In this document: positions 62,016-64,000 of the stretch, piece by piece
Layout: each line of letters opens with the position of its first letter
Numbering within the stretch: the stretch's first letter is position 1
Assembly (NCBI GenBank): GCA_019614645.1
Contig: JABWDB010000004.1
Location: 18,662,001 to 18,726,000 of the forward strand
Origin: Stratiolaelaps scimitus
Taxonomy: Eukaryota > Arthropoda > Arachnida > Mesostigmata > Laelapidae
Direction: 5' to 3'
DNA: 64,000 bases
Program-made: the position numbers and the translations under genes
Notes under the pieces: model-generated
What the model was told of the DNA's origin: nothing
Database searches by the model: none
Seen by the model: the letters and a program-made list of their open reading frames with translations, nothing else

Positions 62016-62660
62016 ATGTTATCTAACTCTGTATTGTGCCTAGTTGCCCTGGCGGCTGCCGCCTCGGCCGACTACACAGCGAACCTTTTCATGGATAAGG
62101 TCCTGGCTGAAATGCGAGGTCAAGTAGCCCAGAACGGTCTTGATCCACTGCGCGTGATGCCGTTCCAGATTAAGGTGAAGAAAAACGGACTGACAAACCG
62201 CGATCTGAAGGTGAACTACACCCAGGGCTCGATGTTCGGCCTGGCCTCGATCTTCCGCCAGGGCGACTGCTCATTTGGAACGGTTGGAGCTGAGATGAAA
62301 ATTGGCTGTTACCTCTCGCTTACCCCGGTCAGCATGATGATGAACGCTGAGGCGAAGGGCGATGCGATTTCTGGCAACAAGCATGCGATCTCTACAAAGA
62401 CGACCGTCGCACCGAACACGTTCGCTCTCGTTGAGATTCAGGGTCCCCGCGGTGGCTCGCCTAACCTCGCCCGCCTCAACGCGAACTCCATCACCATGAC
62501 CACCTCTGTCGTTGACGGCAAGCTCGACCTCAACAGCGGCAGGTTCAAGGACTTTGCCGCGCAGACACACTATCAACTGTCGGGCCAGCTGATTGCTACG
62601 CTGACCGGTACCTACTCAGCAGCTATGCGTACTGTCCTCATCCGCAATCGGATGCCCTAG
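62016..62660 (+). CDS. Secreted protein resembling group-7 mite allergens
   Basis: A single-exon gene of 214 codons. Residues 1-18 are a signal peptide ending SADYT, so the product is secreted. The mature part shows the pattern LDPLRV, GLTNRDLKVN, GSMFGLASIFRQGDC, KIGCYLSL, which I read as related to the group-7 mite allergen family, an elongated lipid-binding fold. Two cysteines (Cys85, Cys98) could form a disulphide, and NYT at 67-69 is a possible glycosylation site. The ATG at 62016 lies 30 bp after the predicted transcription start. AATAAA at 62769-62774 is a plausible poly(A) signal. A paralogue starts at 63739 on the same strand. The family call rests on pattern memory and could be wrong; secretion and tandem duplication are secure. 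Confidence 0.9.
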   Translation: MLSNSVLCLVALAAAASADYTANLFMDKVLAEMRGQVAQNGLDPLRVMPFQIKVKKNGLTNRDLKVNYTQGSMFGLASIFRQGDCSFGTVGAEMKIGCYLSLTPVSMMMNAEAKGDAISGNKHAISTKTTVAPNTFALVEIQGPRGGSPNLARLNANSITMTTSVVDGKLDLNSGRFKDFAAQTHYQLSGQLIATLTGTYSAAMRTVLIRNRMP

Positions 62661-62768
62661 ACAGAACAGGCCCCGTAGAAACCGGATCCGGCTTGGAGAC
62701 GGTGACAGCAAATCAGCTTGACGCTAATTCACGGTACCTCGTGGTGTTCATGACGTAGACTGTGGAGA

Positions 62769-62774
62769 AATAAA
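62769..62774 (+). other. Polyadenylation signal
   Basis: AATAAA, 109 bp after the stop codon of the secreted-protein gene. Confidence 0.7.
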
Positions 62775-63109
62775 CTAGCAAACTTGAAGATCGATACAAA
62801 AATTTGTCTCGTAGATCAATCCTTTCGAATTGGTTTAGGTAGCTAGTATAAGAAGGGTATCTTAGAATTCGAATTGATCGTTCCATACTTAGGGGTACCC
62901 TCTATTTTGATAGGATGGATAGGAACAAAGGTCTTAGGTTGAGTGGAAAGTGCTTTCAGCCTAGAAGGTAAACTCGTTGCCGACTCGTTCTGCCGTGTGC
63001 GCGCGCGTGCTAAGTGGGGGAGGAGGTTTGTTGGCTTACCTGCTGGCGTATTAGCCACCATTCGTTAAAAGCCTAAAAGTGCACTTTGGCTACACCAGCT
63101 CGTAACGAA
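62775..63109. other. Intergenic spacer, nothing recognised
   Basis: Lies between the poly(A) signal of the first paralogue and the hairpin pair. No motif stands out except a short GCGCGCGTGC run near 63000. Confidence 0.5.
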
Positions 63110-63166
63110 AATTTGTGCAGACTCCAGATAGACAATGGATATTTCTATTTGGAGTCTGCACAAATT
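63110..63166. repeat. Hairpin 1 of a pair
   Basis: A 22-base arm (63110-63131) pairs with 63145-63166, all Watson-Crick except one G-T pair, around a 13-base loop. It lies 3 bp before hairpin 2. Confidence 0.9.
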
Positions 63167-63169
63167 CGT

Positions 63170-63250
63170 GGAAGTATGGGCCCTAAGAGATGGCCCAATA
63201 TCTAATTTCGAGCTTTAGATATTGACCCATCTCTTAGGGCCCATACTTCC
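63170..63250. repeat. Hairpin 2 of a pair, long stem
   Basis: A 36-base arm (63170-63205) pairs with 63215-63250 with only two adjacent mismatches, around a 9-base loop. The arms start GGAAGTATGGGCCCTAAGAG. Such a near-perfect 81-base foldback suggests a recent inverted duplication, a miniature foldback element or a hairpin RNA gene. Confidence 0.9.
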
Positions 63251-63660
63251 CCATAGCTGAGTAATTTGTGGATCGCTATAGTAATAATACAATACAATAC
63301 TTGGTTTATTGACGCAACTGCAGCAAACTTAATGCCTAAGTGCTCGTTAAAGAAAAGACTTGTTGTAACGAAGAGTCACAACGCGGCGAACAATTAGCAA
63401 ATCGGATATAGTTTGTACTGAAGCAAATAGAAATAGGAGTTAGAAGGAGTTAAACCGGCTACGGATTAAGCCGCTATCAGATGCCAGTGAAACGCCAGCT
63501 GTAACGAACACCTACATCCCCGTGGCTCCGTTCTTATCGGCTTAGGAAACGGATAATAGCTGTGGCATTTCTACAGCTGGGACCACCCCTATAGGACCTT
63601 CATGCTGGGAAAGGTCCAATGTCTCTAGAATCACTACATGCTCGCCTTCTTGGTATCGGC
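63251..63660. other. Intergenic spacer upstream of the second paralogue
   Basis: No coding or repeat structure recognised apart from a short ATACA-type repeat near 63285. Confidence 0.5.
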
Positions 63661-63669
63661 TAGCTCGGC

Positions 63670-63710
63670 TATATATATATGGCTGGCGATATCTGCTGTG
63701 GTGTCAGTCT
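63670..63710 (+). promoter_or_regulatory. Core promoter (TATA box and initiator)
   Basis: TATATATATAT from 63670 is followed by TCAGTCT, a match to the arthropod initiator, with its A at 63706. The layout matches the promoter of the upstream paralogue. Confidence 0.7.
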
Positions 63711-63738
63711 GCTTGTTCGCAAGTGTTCGCTGGTGAGA

Positions 63739-64000
63739 ATGCTGTTCTATTGGGTGCTGTGCTTTTGGGCGTTGGCGGCCACCGCCTCCGCAAACCAGAC
63801 CGCCAACATGTTCTTCGATAAGGTTATCAATGATATGCGTTACGACCTTAATGGGCTTGATCCCATGCAGGTAACACCATTTCAGTTTACGGTCAAGAGT
63901 ACATCAATAACTAACAACGACTTGAAAGCTAACTTTACGCGAGGTTCGATGTACGGTCTAGGAAGACTCAGACGTCACGGAGACTGCTATTATCGGACCT
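63739..64000 (+). CDS. Second secreted group-7-allergen-like paralogue (cut by window end)
   Basis: The first 87 codons are in the window, with no intron so far. A signal peptide spans about 1-18 (ending TASA), and the mature part keeps NMFFDKV, NGLDPMQV, NNDLKANFTRGSMYGL and HGDC, aligned with the gene at 62016. It is three residues shorter in the region before LDP. The potential glycosylation site is conserved (NFT). It is a diverged tandem duplicate, not a recent copy, because many residues differ. Confidence 0.9.
   Translation, partial: MLFYWVLCFWALAATASANQTANMFFDKVINDMRYDLNGLDPMQVTPFQFTVKSTSITNNDLKANFTRGSMYGLGRLRRHGDCYYRT

Overview
The window reads as nuclear DNA of an arthropod. Genes are split by introns with GT-AG borders, intergenic DNA is long, (AT)n, (GT)n and (CT)n microsatellites are frequent, and dispersed tRNA-like repeats occur. 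The secreted family at the right end resembles group-7 mite allergens, so a mite (perhaps a parasitiform mite) is my best guess. The species cannot be read from the sequence alone.

Layout. (1) 1.3-9.2 kb, plus strand: a gamma-glutamyltransferase (glutathione hydrolase) gene in ten exons, all with matching splice phases and all catalytic residues visible. (2) 13.9-28.8 kb, minus strand: a class III transmembrane adenylate cyclase of the AC2 type in 25 phase-consistent exons, complete at the C-terminus but missing its start exon. A Gln-rich ATG exon at 38.1-38.2 kb is a weak candidate for that start. The two genes converge tail to tail. (3) 28.8-61.9 kb: a gene-poor block with microsatellites, tRNA-derived repeats, palindromes and a visibly CG-rich stretch at 46.6-49.1 kb carrying CT/GA arrays. 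It also holds a duplicated ~155 bp unit whose two copies differ mostly by synonymous changes and 3-nt indels. No complete gene is recognised here. (4) 62.0-64.0 kb, plus strand: two tandem paralogues of a small secreted protein, each with a TATA box and initiator, the second cut by the window end. Between them lie two adjacent, almost perfectly paired hairpins.

There is no operon logic here. Gamma-glutamyltransferase acts in extracellular glutathione breakdown, the cyclase in cAMP signalling, and the allergen-like proteins are secreted lipid-binding candidates, so the genes look functionally unrelated.

The most unusual signals are the duplicated coding-constrained unit (38955-39106 and 51891-52050), the twin hairpins (63110-63250), the 60 bp palindrome at 57990-58049 and the tRNA-derived SINE-like family. 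All exon calls were made by reading splice signals and translations by eye. No database or alignment was run.
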